Source: a bacterium (GTDB lineage Bacteria; Patescibacteriota; Minisyncoccia; Phycocordibacterales; UBA918). Taken from it: a stretch of 6,681 nt of DNA. Of this stretch, positions 1 to 4,238 are shown piece after piece. Under the pieces are notes generated by a model. The model saw only the letters and a list, made by a program, of their open reading frames with translations. It was not told the origin of the DNA and did not search any database. The position numbers and the translations under genes were made by a program. The first letter of the stretch is position 1. Every line of letters begins with the position of its first letter. The stretch is from assembly GCA_027487145.1 (NCBI GenBank), contig JAIYEC010000063.1:1-6681 (forward strand), given 5' to 3'.

Positions 1-231
1 ACTGCAACGCGATTTGACGCAAAGGTAGTTGGTCCAATCCCACTACCAACGCAAATCAAAAAGTACACAGTGAACCGATCGACGTTCGTTCACAAGGACG
101 CACGAGAACAATTTGAGATGCGAACACACAAGCGTGTGATCGACATCTTGAATCCCGGTCCTAAAGTGGTTGAGGCTCTCACGAACCTCTCACTTCCGTC
201 TGGTGTGAATATTGATGTAAAAATGATGTAG
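1..231 (+). CDS. rpsJ: 30S ribosomal protein S10, C-terminal 76 residues (5' end outside window)
   Basis: S10 is a small-subunit protein of the 30S head; in E. coli it (as NusE) also joins the NusB antitermination complex. Frame 1 is open from the first base to a TAG at 229-231. The translation carries family landmarks in order: VVGPIPLPTQIKKYTV, then FVHKDAREQFEMRTHKR, then VIDILNPGPKVVEALTNLSLPSGVNIDVKMM split around the C-terminal strand. S10 is normally just over 100 residues, so about 25-30 N-terminal residues lie outside the window. Usually rpsJ is followed within a few dozen bases by rplC. Here two hairpins begin at the stop codon itself and rplC starts about 980 bases later. Identity is certain; the missing start cannot be judged. 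Confidence 0.97.
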   Translation, partial: TATRFDAKVVGPIPLPTQIKKYTVNRSTFVHKDAREQFEMRTHKRVIDILNPGPKVVEALTNLSLPSGVNIDVKMM

Positions 232-257
232 TTGATTTGAGTAAACTCAAATCAACT
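230..257 (+). other. 12-bp perfect hairpin overlapping the rpsJ stop codon
   Basis: Arms 230-241 and 246-257 are perfectly complementary around the loop TAAA (242-245). The 5' arm includes the last two bases of the rpsJ TAG stop. No T-run follows, so this is not a terminator alone. It may protect the mRNA 3' end from exonucleases or assist the hairpin that starts 7 bases later. The pairing is seen directly; the role is inferred. Confidence 0.75.
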
Positions 258-263
258 TCAAAG

Positions 264-296
264 ACAAAAGCCGCGCCCAAGGGTGCGGCTTTTGTT
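264..296 (+). terminator. Intrinsic terminator of the rpsJ transcript
   Basis: Arms 264-278 and 281-295 pair over 15 bp with one G.T wobble (275/284), leaving only AA between them. The GC-rich core is flanked by four A-T pairs, and the 3' arm ends in TTTTGTT. The A-run on the 5' side would let it also act on the minus strand. It separates rpsJ from everything downstream. Confidence 0.88.
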
Positions 297-322
297 ATCC
301 CCAGATGCCCACATTAGGTATC

Positions 323-350
323 TTGAAGAAAATTTCAGAGGGAGTATTAT
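323..350 (+). promoter_or_regulatory. Candidate sigma70-type promoter
   Basis: TTGAAG (323-328) and TATTAT (345-350) are separated by 16 bases and match the -35 and -10 consensus at 4/6 and 5/6 positions. The expected transcription start is near 357, exactly where the next long hairpin begins. It lies downstream of the rpsJ terminator and would drive the unit ending at 753. This is inferred from sequence only. Confidence 0.5.
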
Positions 351-356
351 GTATGG

Positions 357-519
357 ACGACGGAGGGCGTGCTAGCAATAGCATGCCCTTCTCTGTCGTA
401 GTATGAAGCGTGCGACACCGGTTGCACTCTCTATACTTTATTAGAAATAGTTCTTTCCGAGAAGTGGTCTAGAATGTTGCTGTAAGCGACGTTTGTAGCC
501 AGATTCTAGATTACTTCTC
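357..519 (+). other. Structured 5' leader or non-coding RNA segment with three hairpins
   Basis: Three hairpins follow the candidate promoter. The first pairs 357-361 with 395-399 and, past a 3-base bulge, 362-374 with 379-391, capped by GCAA, a GNRA-type tetraloop. The second pairs 410-416 with 421-427 around ACCG. The third pairs 459-475 with 503-519 over 17 bp (two G.T wobbles) and encloses a smaller hairpin 476-481/485-490. No known RNA family was recognised: RNase P, tmRNA and SRP hallmarks are absent. It could be the 5' leader of the small ORF at 555 or an RNA in its own right. The pairing is direct observation; transcription is inferred. Confidence 0.45.
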
Positions 520-554
520 ACTGTTCTTTAATCAATCATTCAACATATTTATCT

Positions 555-692
555 ATGAATGAACAAGATTCAGTGGTAACCCCACAAACTAATGAGATGT
601 TTAGTAGTGAACATGGATGGATGGTCCAATGTTTAAGTCTCGCAGCCCTCGGGCTCATGACGTACTTACACATTGCTCCCATGATCGCATAG
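555..692 (+). CDS. Putative 45-residue small membrane protein, function unknown
   Basis: The frame opens with ATG at 555 and closes with TAG at 690-692, giving 45 residues. The N-terminal half is polar (MNEQDSVVTPQTNEMFSSE); residues 23-45 form one largely hydrophobic segment (MVQCLSLAALGLMTYLHIAP and onward) that could span a membrane with the C-terminus at the far side. There is no Shine-Dalgarno sequence, but the ribosomal-protein genes nearby lack one too. Context supports it: a candidate promoter upstream at 323-350 and a terminator seven bases after the stop. The antisense frame 536-673 is also open but encodes nothing protein-like. I do not recognise the family. Because the frame is short, chance occurrence is a real alternative. 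Confidence 0.4.
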   Translation: MNEQDSVVTPQTNEMFSSEHGWMVQCLSLAALGLMTYLHIAPMIA

Positions 693-698
693 TCATGA

Positions 699-753
699 GA
701 TAGCATTTCATGAAACGCCTCGTAGCTTCTAGCTAACGAGGCGTTTTGCTATC
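699..753 (+). terminator. Terminator hairpin after the 45-codon ORF
   Basis: Arms 713-727 and 731-746 pair over 15 bp with one bulged A (735 or 736) and a TCT loop; the 3' arm ends in GGCGTTTT. An outer 7-bp stem (GATAGCA 699-705 with TGCTATC 747-753) extends it across an internal bulge. The short T-run suits plus-strand termination. It sits back to back with the minus-strand terminator at 755-797, so the two transcription units converge here. Confidence 0.75.
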
Positions 754-754
754 T

Positions 755-797
755 TAAAATAAAAAGAGGGTCCGGCCACATGTTGTGGCCGGAACCC
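755..797 (-). terminator. Minus-strand intrinsic terminator of the 49-residue gene
   Basis: CCGGCCACA (772-780) pairs perfectly with TGTGGCCGG (784-792), and GGGT (768-771) pairs with ACCC (794-797) across one bulged A. Read on the minus strand, the hairpin is followed by TCTTTTTATTTT (756-767), a typical U-tract. It starts 7 bases beyond the stop codon of the minus-strand gene at 804-953, which is strong support that this gene is real. Confidence 0.88.
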
Positions 798-803
798 AGA
801 CCG

Positions 804-953
804 CTAGTTCAAAGAAGCGCCTTTCTTTGCTTTCCGCCAACGCTGAAGTGCCTCGATATCACCGCAAAATGCAGCGTGAGCATCAGCAACATTGTGTTGT
901 GCATCTCGACGCATCTCTCGCAGCTCATCTTCTGTCGGCTTTTCTTCGCTCAT
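804..953 (-). CDS. Small 49-residue charged helical protein, function unknown
   Basis: The start is ATG at 953-951 and the stop TAG at 806-804. A good Shine-Dalgarno sequence, AGGGAG (plus-strand 960-965), lies six bases upstream of this ATG. This favours it over the longer in-frame start at 998, which would give 64 residues. The protein begins MSEEKPTEDELREMRRDAQ, continues HNVADAHAAFCGDIEALQRW, and ends RKAKKGASLN. It is rich in charged residues and alanine, probably one or two amphipathic helices, with no signal peptide or membrane segment. The N-terminus is acidic and the C-terminus basic; one cysteine is present. A strong terminator follows directly. It is transcribed divergently from rplC, with a shared upstream region at 954-1030. 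I do not recognise the family and assign no function. Confidence 0.7.
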   Translation of the reverse strand: MSEEKPTEDELREMRRDAQHNVADAHAAFCGDIEALQRWRKAKKGASLN

Positions 954-1002
954 GACCATCTCCCTTTGCGATATCTGAAACTTAACCATAGAATCCAAAA
1001 AC

Positions 1003-1030
1003 TTGCAATTTTAAAGATATTTTGTATACT
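1003..1030 (+). promoter_or_regulatory. Sigma70-type promoter for rplC-rplD-rplW
   Basis: TTGCAA (1003-1008) and TATACT (1025-1030) are spaced by 16 bases and match consensus at 4/6 and 5/6. Transcription would begin near 1037, giving a 5' leader of about 177 bases before the rplC start. TTGCAA is its own reverse complement, so the same element could also serve a minus-strand promoter for the gene at 804-953, although no equally good minus-strand -10 is evident. Confidence 0.7.
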
Positions 1031-1060
1031 AGCGCCAGCTTTTATAAGACCTACGTACCC

Positions 1061-1099
1061 CTCCCAAATTTTTTGCATTGCTAAAAATTTAGGTGGGAG
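1061..1099 (+). promoter_or_regulatory. First hairpin of the rplC leader
   Basis: CTCCC (1061-1065) pairs with GGGAG (1095-1099) and AAATTTTT (1066-1073) with AAAAATTT (1083-1090). The loop is nine bases and AGGT (1091-1094) is bulged. The last two bases of this hairpin are also needed for the basal stem of the following, larger element, so the two are partly mutually exclusive. This is a possible regulatory switch or protein-binding site. Confidence 0.55.
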
Positions 1100-1179
1100 A
1101 CCAATGGGCACAAAACCGCGGATATTCGTGCGGAGCTGTGCTCCGCGTGTAATATTCGCGGTTTTGTCATTTACGGTCT
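1098..1179 (+). promoter_or_regulatory. Very long hairpin in the rplC leader, candidate autoregulatory element
   Basis: The core pairs 1110-1136 with 1140-1167: 27 bp including three G.T wobbles, one bulged T (1150) and a TGT loop. Beyond small internal loops the stem continues with AATG (1103-1106) to CATT (1168-1171) and AGACC (1098-1102) to GGTCT (1175-1179). The 3' side ends in GGTTTTGTCATTT, so it could double as a leaky terminator. In E. coli, L4 represses its own operon through the leader upstream of rpsJ; here the structured leader sits before rplC instead. An attenuator or binding site for L3, L4 or L23 is inferred. No named leader family was recognised. Confidence 0.65.
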
Positions 1180-1213
1180 GGTAAAAAGCAATTTATTAGA
1201 TTAGTTCAAGAAA

Positions 1214-1834
1214 ATGAAATTCATTCTCGGAACCAAGACAGGTATGACTCAGGTCTTCAATGACGCTGGTATCTGTCAGGCAGCAACTGTGCTTAAGGTT
1301 ACCCCTGCGACTGTGTCACAGGTGCGTACCCCAGAAAAGGACGGGTACGCTGCAGTGCAGGTTGCTTCTGGAGCACAGAAGGAATCTCGCGTTGCGAAAG
1401 CACAAAAAGTACACTTCGGTGGCGCTATCGCAGTCGCAAAAGAATTTCGACCACGAAAAGGAGAGGAAGCGTTGATCGCTGGGCTTGAAAAGGGTTCAAC
1501 TATCTCAGTCTCTGCCTTTGCTCCTGGAGACACTATTACAGTATCTGCTGTATCAAAAGGTAAGGGATTCCAGGGTGTGGTAAAGCGACACGGCTTCAAA
1601 GGAGGTCGTCGCTCACACGGTCAAAAGCACTCAGAACGCGAACCAGGATCTATTGGTATCGGTGGTATCGGACGTGTTTTGAAGGGTACTCGAATGGGTG
1701 GTCGAATGGGTGGTGATACTATCACCGTTAAAAATCTTACTGTTCTCCAGGTAAACGAAAAGGAAAACCTCCTTGTAGTTGCCGGAGCAGTACCAGGTCG
1801 AAAAGGAACATTAGTCGAAGTTTACGGCGCATAA
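1214..1834 (+). CDS. rplC: 50S ribosomal protein L3
   Basis: L3 binds 23S rRNA and is among the proteins that start large-subunit assembly; its central extension reaches towards the peptidyl-transferase centre. The 206-residue length is normal. Landmarks are the N-terminal GTKTGMTQVF (residues 6-15), the basic stretch KGKGFQGVVKRHGFKGGRRS (115-134), GSIG (145-148), GTRMGGRMGG (158-167) and the C-terminal GAVPGRKG (191-198). The Gln of the E. coli GSIGQNQ segment, methylated there by PrmB, is not present: this protein reads GSIGIGG. That segment varies among bacteria. The ATG at 1214 is the family start, but only a weak purine stretch (AAGAAA) precedes it. It is the first gene of the rplC-rplD-rplW unit and has its own promoter and structured leader. 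Confidence 0.97.
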   Translation: MKFILGTKTGMTQVFNDAGICQAATVLKVTPATVSQVRTPEKDGYAAVQVASGAQKESRVAKAQKVHFGGAIAVAKEFRPRKGEEALIAGLEKGSTISVSAFAPGDTITVSAVSKGKGFQGVVKRHGFKGGRRSHGQKHSEREPGSIGIGGIGRVLKGTRMGGRMGGDTITVKNLTVLQVNEKENLLVVAGAVPGRKGTLVEVYGA

Positions 1835-1845
1835 GACAAACTACT

Positions 1846-2532
1846 ATGAATGCAAAAGTATATTCTAAAGACGGAAAGGAAACAGGATCTGTTACTCTCC
1901 CAGAATCAGTGTTTGGCGTAGCGTGGAATGCTGACTTGGTACACGAAGTGGTACTTGGGATGCAAGCCAATGCCCGTGGTATCAGTTCTGCTCACACCAA
2001 AGGTCGTGGCGAAGTTTCAGGTGGTGGTAAAAAGCCATGGAAGCAAAAGGGAACTGGACGTGCTCGACATGGTTCTACTCGGTCTCCAATTTGGGTTGGT
2101 GGAGGTGTTGCACACGGTCCACGAAACGAAAAGGACTACTCAGTAAAGATTAATAAGAAGGTGCGAGCAAAAGCATTTGCAACTGTACTCTCTAAGAAGT
2201 TTGCTGACGGAGAAGTTATCTTCGTGGATTCATTCGCAATGACCGAACCAAAAGCCAAGGACGCGAAGACAGCAATCGTAGCGGTAGCAAAAGCTTCAGG
2301 AAATGATGCACTTGCTAATAAGCGAAAGAATGCAGCTGTTGTGGTACTCAGTACTCGTGACCTTGCAACTGAAAAGAGCTTCCGAAACTTTGGTAACTAT
2401 GAAGTTATCATGGCGAAAGATGTTAACCCAGTTGAACTCCTCACTTATAAGTATGTTGTTATTGCCGATGCGCCAGCTTCCGTTGAAGTATTTGAAAAGC
2501 GCCTTGCTGTAACAGCTCCTAAGTCAAAGTAA
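1846..2532 (+). CDS. rplD: 50S ribosomal protein L4 (uL4)
   Basis: L4 is a primary 23S rRNA binder whose long basic loop lines the peptide exit tunnel; in some bacteria it also represses its own operon. This 228-residue protein begins with MNAKVYSKDGKETGSVTLPE. The tunnel loop is unmistakable at residues 51-87: TKGRGEVSGGGKKPW, then KQKGTGRARHGSTRSP, then IWVGGG. The C-terminal Rossmann-like part ends with NPVELLTYKYVVI (194-206), followed by about 22 extra residues (PASVEVFEKRLAVTAPKSK at the end). This makes it longer than the roughly 200-210 residues common in the family. It starts 11 bases after the rplC stop without a Shine-Dalgarno sequence, so coupling to rplC translation is plausible. 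Identity is certain. Confidence 0.97.
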   Translation: MNAKVYSKDGKETGSVTLPESVFGVAWNADLVHEVVLGMQANARGISSAHTKGRGEVSGGGKKPWKQKGTGRARHGSTRSPIWVGGGVAHGPRNEKDYSVKINKKVRAKAFATVLSKKFADGEVIFVDSFAMTEPKAKDAKTAIVAVAKASGNDALANKRKNAAVVVLSTRDLATEKSFRNFGNYEVIMAKDVNPVELLTYKYVVIADAPASVEVFEKRLAVTAPKSK

Positions 2533-2533
2533 T

Positions 2534-2896
2534 ATGGCTCTCTTTGGAAAAAAGAAAGAAGCGCCAGTAGAAAAGGCTGCTGTAAAAGCAACGAAGCCAG
2601 GACTTGCAACAAATCACAATCTCCATGATGTTCTCGTGAAGCCACACTTCACCGAGAAGTCTATGAACCTTGGAGATAAGAACGTGTACACCTTCGAGGT
2701 GAAGCGTGATGCTACCAAGTTCATGGTTCGTGATGCGGTTAAGGCCCTCTACAACGTGACGCCGGTGAAGGTAAACATCGTAAACAAGCTACCAGCCAAG
2801 CGCCTCAGAGGTTCTTCAAACCGAATGGTACATGTACAGGGCGTAAAAAAAGCGTACGTTTACCTTAAGAAAGGAGACAGTATCAGTTTGGTTTAA
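2534..2896 (+). CDS. rplW: 50S ribosomal protein L23 (uL23) with N-terminal extension
   Basis: L23 sits at the exit of the peptide tunnel and forms the docking site for trigger factor and SRP. The conserved fold begins at VLVKPHFTEKS (residues 33-43) and continues through YTFEVKRDATKFMVRDAVKA (52-71), LYNVTPVKVNIVN (72-84) and the C-terminal KKAYVYLKKGDSI. At 120 residues it exceeds the usual 95-100 because about 30 residues precede the conserved start. These are Lys- and Ala-rich (MALFGKKKEAPVEKAAVKAT) and probably disordered. No internal ATG at the conserved boundary offers an alternative start. Only one base separates the gene from the rplD stop, which indicates cotranscription and translational coupling. 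It is the last gene of this tight unit: 182 non-coding bases follow. Confidence 0.96.
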   Translation: MALFGKKKEAPVEKAAVKATKPGLATNHNLHDVLVKPHFTEKSMNLGDKNVYTFEVKRDATKFMVRDAVKALYNVTPVKVNIVNKLPAKRLRGSSNRMVHVQGVKKAYVYLKKGDSISLV

Positions 2897-2921
2897 ATTT
2901 GACGAATTACATCGTCGGTAC

Positions 2922-2972
2922 GTCAGAAATTTTATTCAAAAGGCATAAGGCCTATCTCATAAAATTTCCGAC
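2922..2972 (+). promoter_or_regulatory. Long hairpin after rplW
   Basis: GAAATTTTAT (2926-2935) pairs perfectly with ATAAAATTTC (2959-2968), and GTC (2922-2924) with GAC (2970-2972) across one A/C mismatch. A small inner hairpin, AGGC (2941-2944) with GCCT (2950-2953), caps it. No T-run follows, so ordinary intrinsic termination is unlikely. It may be an mRNA processing or protein-binding element between rplW and rplB. The pairing is seen; the function is inferred. Confidence 0.5.
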
Positions 2973-2990
2973 TAACCTTCTCGTACTTCA

Positions 2991-3020
2991 TTCAAATTAA
3001 AACCAAATATCTCGTATAAA
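2991..3020 (+). promoter_or_regulatory. Candidate promoter for rplB
   Basis: TTCAAA (2991-2996) and TATAAA (3015-3020) are 18 bases apart and match consensus at 4/6 and 5/6. The -10 element overlaps the loop of a 6-bp hairpin (3010-3015 with 3020-3025). Transcription would start near 3027, just before another hairpin. If functional, rplB is transcribed at least partly independently of rplC-rplD-rplW. Confidence 0.4.
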
Positions 3021-3033
3021 CGAGACATTATCA

Positions 3034-3070
3034 GTTAGGAAGATAAGGCTTATAGCCACTATTTTCTAAC
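3034..3070 (+). promoter_or_regulatory. Hairpin immediately upstream of rplB
   Basis: GTTAG (3034-3038) pairs with CTAAC (3066-3070), and the stem continues through a G.T and two A-T pairs. An inner hairpin, GGCT (3047-3050) with AGCC (3054-3057), caps it. It ends eight bases before the rplB ATG, so it could control ribosome access. GTTAG can alternatively pair with CTAAC at 2972-2976 in the preceding hairpin region, though that pairing is only five bases. Regulation is inferred. Confidence 0.45.
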
Positions 3071-3078
3071 AAACCGTT

Positions 3079-3942
3079 ATGATCAAAAAATATAAACCAA
3101 CCTCACCTGGCCGTCGCGATGGTTCAGTGATTGAGTACAAGAAGAAGCTTACTTCAACCAAGAGCAACCCACTGAAGTCTCTCACGAAGGGACGACGAAG
3201 TACTGGTGGTCGCAACAATCAAGGGCGAACTACCATGCACTACATCGGTGGTGGAAATAAGCGGACGTATCGTCAAATCGACTTCATGTACAGCAAGAAA
3301 GATATTCCTGCTGTAGTTGAAACAGTTGAATACGATCCATTCCGTTCAGGTTTCATTGCGCTCGTATGTTACAAGGATGGTGAAAGAAAGTACATTTTGG
3401 CACCACAGAGCCTTGGACAAGGAGCAGTCATTGTTACCTCTGAAACAGCTAAAGTAGCTGTCGGGAACCGACTTCCACTCAAGAACATCCCAGTTGGTAC
3501 GTTCGTATACAACGTGGAAATCAAGCCGGGAACTGGTGCTAAGCTCGCACGTTCTGCTGGTAACCACATTGAAGTGGTTGCACAAGATGCGAAATACACC
3601 AGCATCAAGATGCCATCAAGCGAAATCCGTAAAGTGCCAAACACTGGCTGGGCTTCAATTGGTTCGGTATCAAATGAAGAGCACCGTCTCGTGGATATCG
3701 GTAAGGCTGGACGCGCTCGTCACATGGGACTGAGGCCGAAGACTCGTGGTTCAGCGAAGAATGCCGTAGATCACCCACACGGAGGAGGTGAAGGACGTAG
3801 TCCTCGTGGTCACCGCCGTAGTCGTACTAAGCAGGGACGACCAACTGGTAAGGGACAGAAGACTCGTTCGCCAAAGAAATACTCAAACAAACTCATCGTA
3901 TCTCGCCGCAAGCCAGGTAAGTTGATGAGGAGTGGCAAGTAA
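3079..3942 (+). CDS. rplB: 50S ribosomal protein L2 (uL2)
   Basis: L2 is a primary 23S rRNA binder needed for subunit association and peptidyl-transferase activity. The protein has 287 residues, slightly longer than the usual 270-280. Landmarks are KPTSPGRR (6-13), GGRNNQGR (43-50), HYIGGGNKRTYRQIDF (54-69), the SH3-like half with YDPFRSGFIALVCYKDGERK (85-104), and the C-terminal VDHPHGGGEGR (230-240) with the conserved histidine at 232. The residues before that motif read KNAVDHPHGGG where most bacteria have MNPVDHPHGGG. The C-terminal tail is strongly basic. The ATG at 3079 gives the canonical N-terminus; no Shine-Dalgarno sequence precedes it. It follows rplW after 182 structured bases. 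The usual next gene, rpsS, is missing, and a terminator stem begins within the stop codon. Confidence 0.97.
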   Translation: MIKKYKPTSPGRRDGSVIEYKKKLTSTKSNPLKSLTKGRRSTGGRNNQGRTTMHYIGGGNKRTYRQIDFMYSKKDIPAVVETVEYDPFRSGFIALVCYKDGERKYILAPQSLGQGAVIVTSETAKVAVGNRLPLKNIPVGTFVYNVEIKPGTGAKLARSAGNHIEVVAQDAKYTSIKMPSSEIRKVPNTGWASIGSVSNEEHRLVDIGKAGRARHMGLRPKTRGSAKNAVDHPHGGGEGRSPRGHRRSRTKQGRPTGKGQKTRSPKKYSNKLIVSRRKPGKLMRSGK

Positions 3943-3983
3943 AATCAAAAAGACCCAGCATTTGCTGGGTCTTTTTGATTTTA
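3940..3983 (+). terminator. 21-bp perfect terminator hairpin overlapping the rplB stop codon
   Basis: Positions 3940-3960 pair perfectly with 3963-3983 around TT. The 5' arm contains the whole rplB TAA stop (3940-3942). The GC core GACCCAGCA is flanked by A-runs on the left and T-runs on the right, so it can terminate on either strand. It ends the S10-type ribosomal cluster after rplB. Confidence 0.93.
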
Positions 3984-4150
3984 GTATCTGCACTGCTGCA
4001 GATACGTGCTTGCCACTCGGCCGCAGACATGTTTCTCGCTCCTTCCTAGAGCGAGAAATAGTCGAGGCGTGGTCAACAGCACTTATTAGAATTACTGCGA
4101 AGCAGATAATTATAGTTAGTGACTGGAGACGCGGGAAGTAAAAGATACCC
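3984..4150 (+). ncRNA. Hairpin-rich non-coding stretch, candidate structured RNA
   Basis: No convincing protein is encoded here. Pairings in order: GTATCTGCA (3984-3992) with TGCAGATAC (3997-4005). Next is a bulged long stem in which GTGC, TTG, CCAC and TCG (4006-4019) pair with CGA, GTGG, CAA and GCAC spread over 4063-4082; it encloses the perfect 10-bp hairpin 4032-4041/4049-4058. Last is AATTACTGC (4090-4098) with GCAG-A-TAATT (4102-4111). A terminator follows at 4151-4190. The stretch looks like a roughly 200-base RNA, but no convincing promoter was found and no known family recognised. It could instead be a degraded gene remnant or antiterminated leader. The strand is uncertain. Confidence 0.35.
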
Positions 4151-4190
4151 TATTAATAAAAACACCGCTTACATGCGGTTTTTGTTAATA
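4151..4190 (+). terminator. Terminator-like hairpin upstream of the surface protein gene
   Basis: ACCGC (4164-4168) pairs with GCGGT (4175-4179), loop TTACAT. Four A-T pairs continue past one bulged C, and an outer TATTAA (4151-4156) pairs with TTAATA (4185-4190). The run TTTTT (4179-4183) on the plus strand and the A-run on the 5' side suggest a bidirectional terminator. It insulates the gene at 4239 from transcripts upstream. Confidence 0.7.
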
Positions 4191-4196
4191 AAAAAA

Positions 4197-4238
4197 CCTT
4201 AAAATAAGGTCGCCATTGCTATACTACAGGTACATATC
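4197..4238 (+). promoter_or_regulatory. Possible promoter and short leader of the surface protein gene
   Basis: TATACT (4220-4225) is a good -10 match. The best -35 candidate, CTTAAA (4198-4203), is weak and lies inside a small inverted repeat (CCTTA 4197-4201 with TAAGG 4205-4209). Start of transcription near 4232 would leave fewer than ten leader bases, so the message could be nearly leaderless. AGG (4228-4230), eight bases before the ATG, would then be outside it. Confidence 0.35.

Noticed and set aside
349..375. 8-residue leader-peptide ORF with a GAGGGAG sequence six bases upstream
   Set aside because: Its ATG overlaps the -10 element and lies before the predicted transcription start, so the purine run is unlikely to be a translated leader signal.
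536..673. 45-codon minus-strand ORF antisense to the plus-strand small ORF
   Set aside because: Composition is Cys/Ser-rich and unstructured, the SD-like GGGAG is only two bases from the ATG, and promoter and terminator orientation favour the plus strand.
300..780. RNase P RNA, tmRNA, 4.5S SRP RNA or tRNA in the hairpin-rich spacer
   Set aside because: The hallmark conserved segments of each (RNase P P4 core, tRNA T-arm GTTCRA, SRP GGAA-loop domain) were not found.
780..1184. 134-codon plus-strand open frame
   Set aside because: It runs antisense through the better-supported 49-residue minus gene, across the rplC promoter and through the leader hairpins; the translation is Cys/Ile-rich with no recognisable features.
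230..1213. Mobile element insertion explaining the enlarged rpsJ-rplC gap
   Set aside because: No transposase fragment, matching terminal inverted repeats or target duplication could be seen; the inverted repeats present are local hairpins.
1276..3644. Assorted open frames overlapping rplC, rplD, rplW and rplB
   Set aside because: All lie in other frames of certain ribosomal-protein genes and show no independent signals.
3900..4030. Minus-strand ORF starting at 4030 with a very good AGGAAGGAG Shine-Dalgarno match
   Set aside because: The frame continues through the bidirectional terminator into the rplB coding strand, and the SD match falls in the loop of the 4032-4058 hairpin. It is probably chance, though the signal quality is notable.
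3932..4141. 69-codon plus-strand open frame overlapping the rplB 3' end
   Set aside because: It reads straight through the perfect terminator stem and the following hairpins, and its first codons are rplB sequence in another frame.
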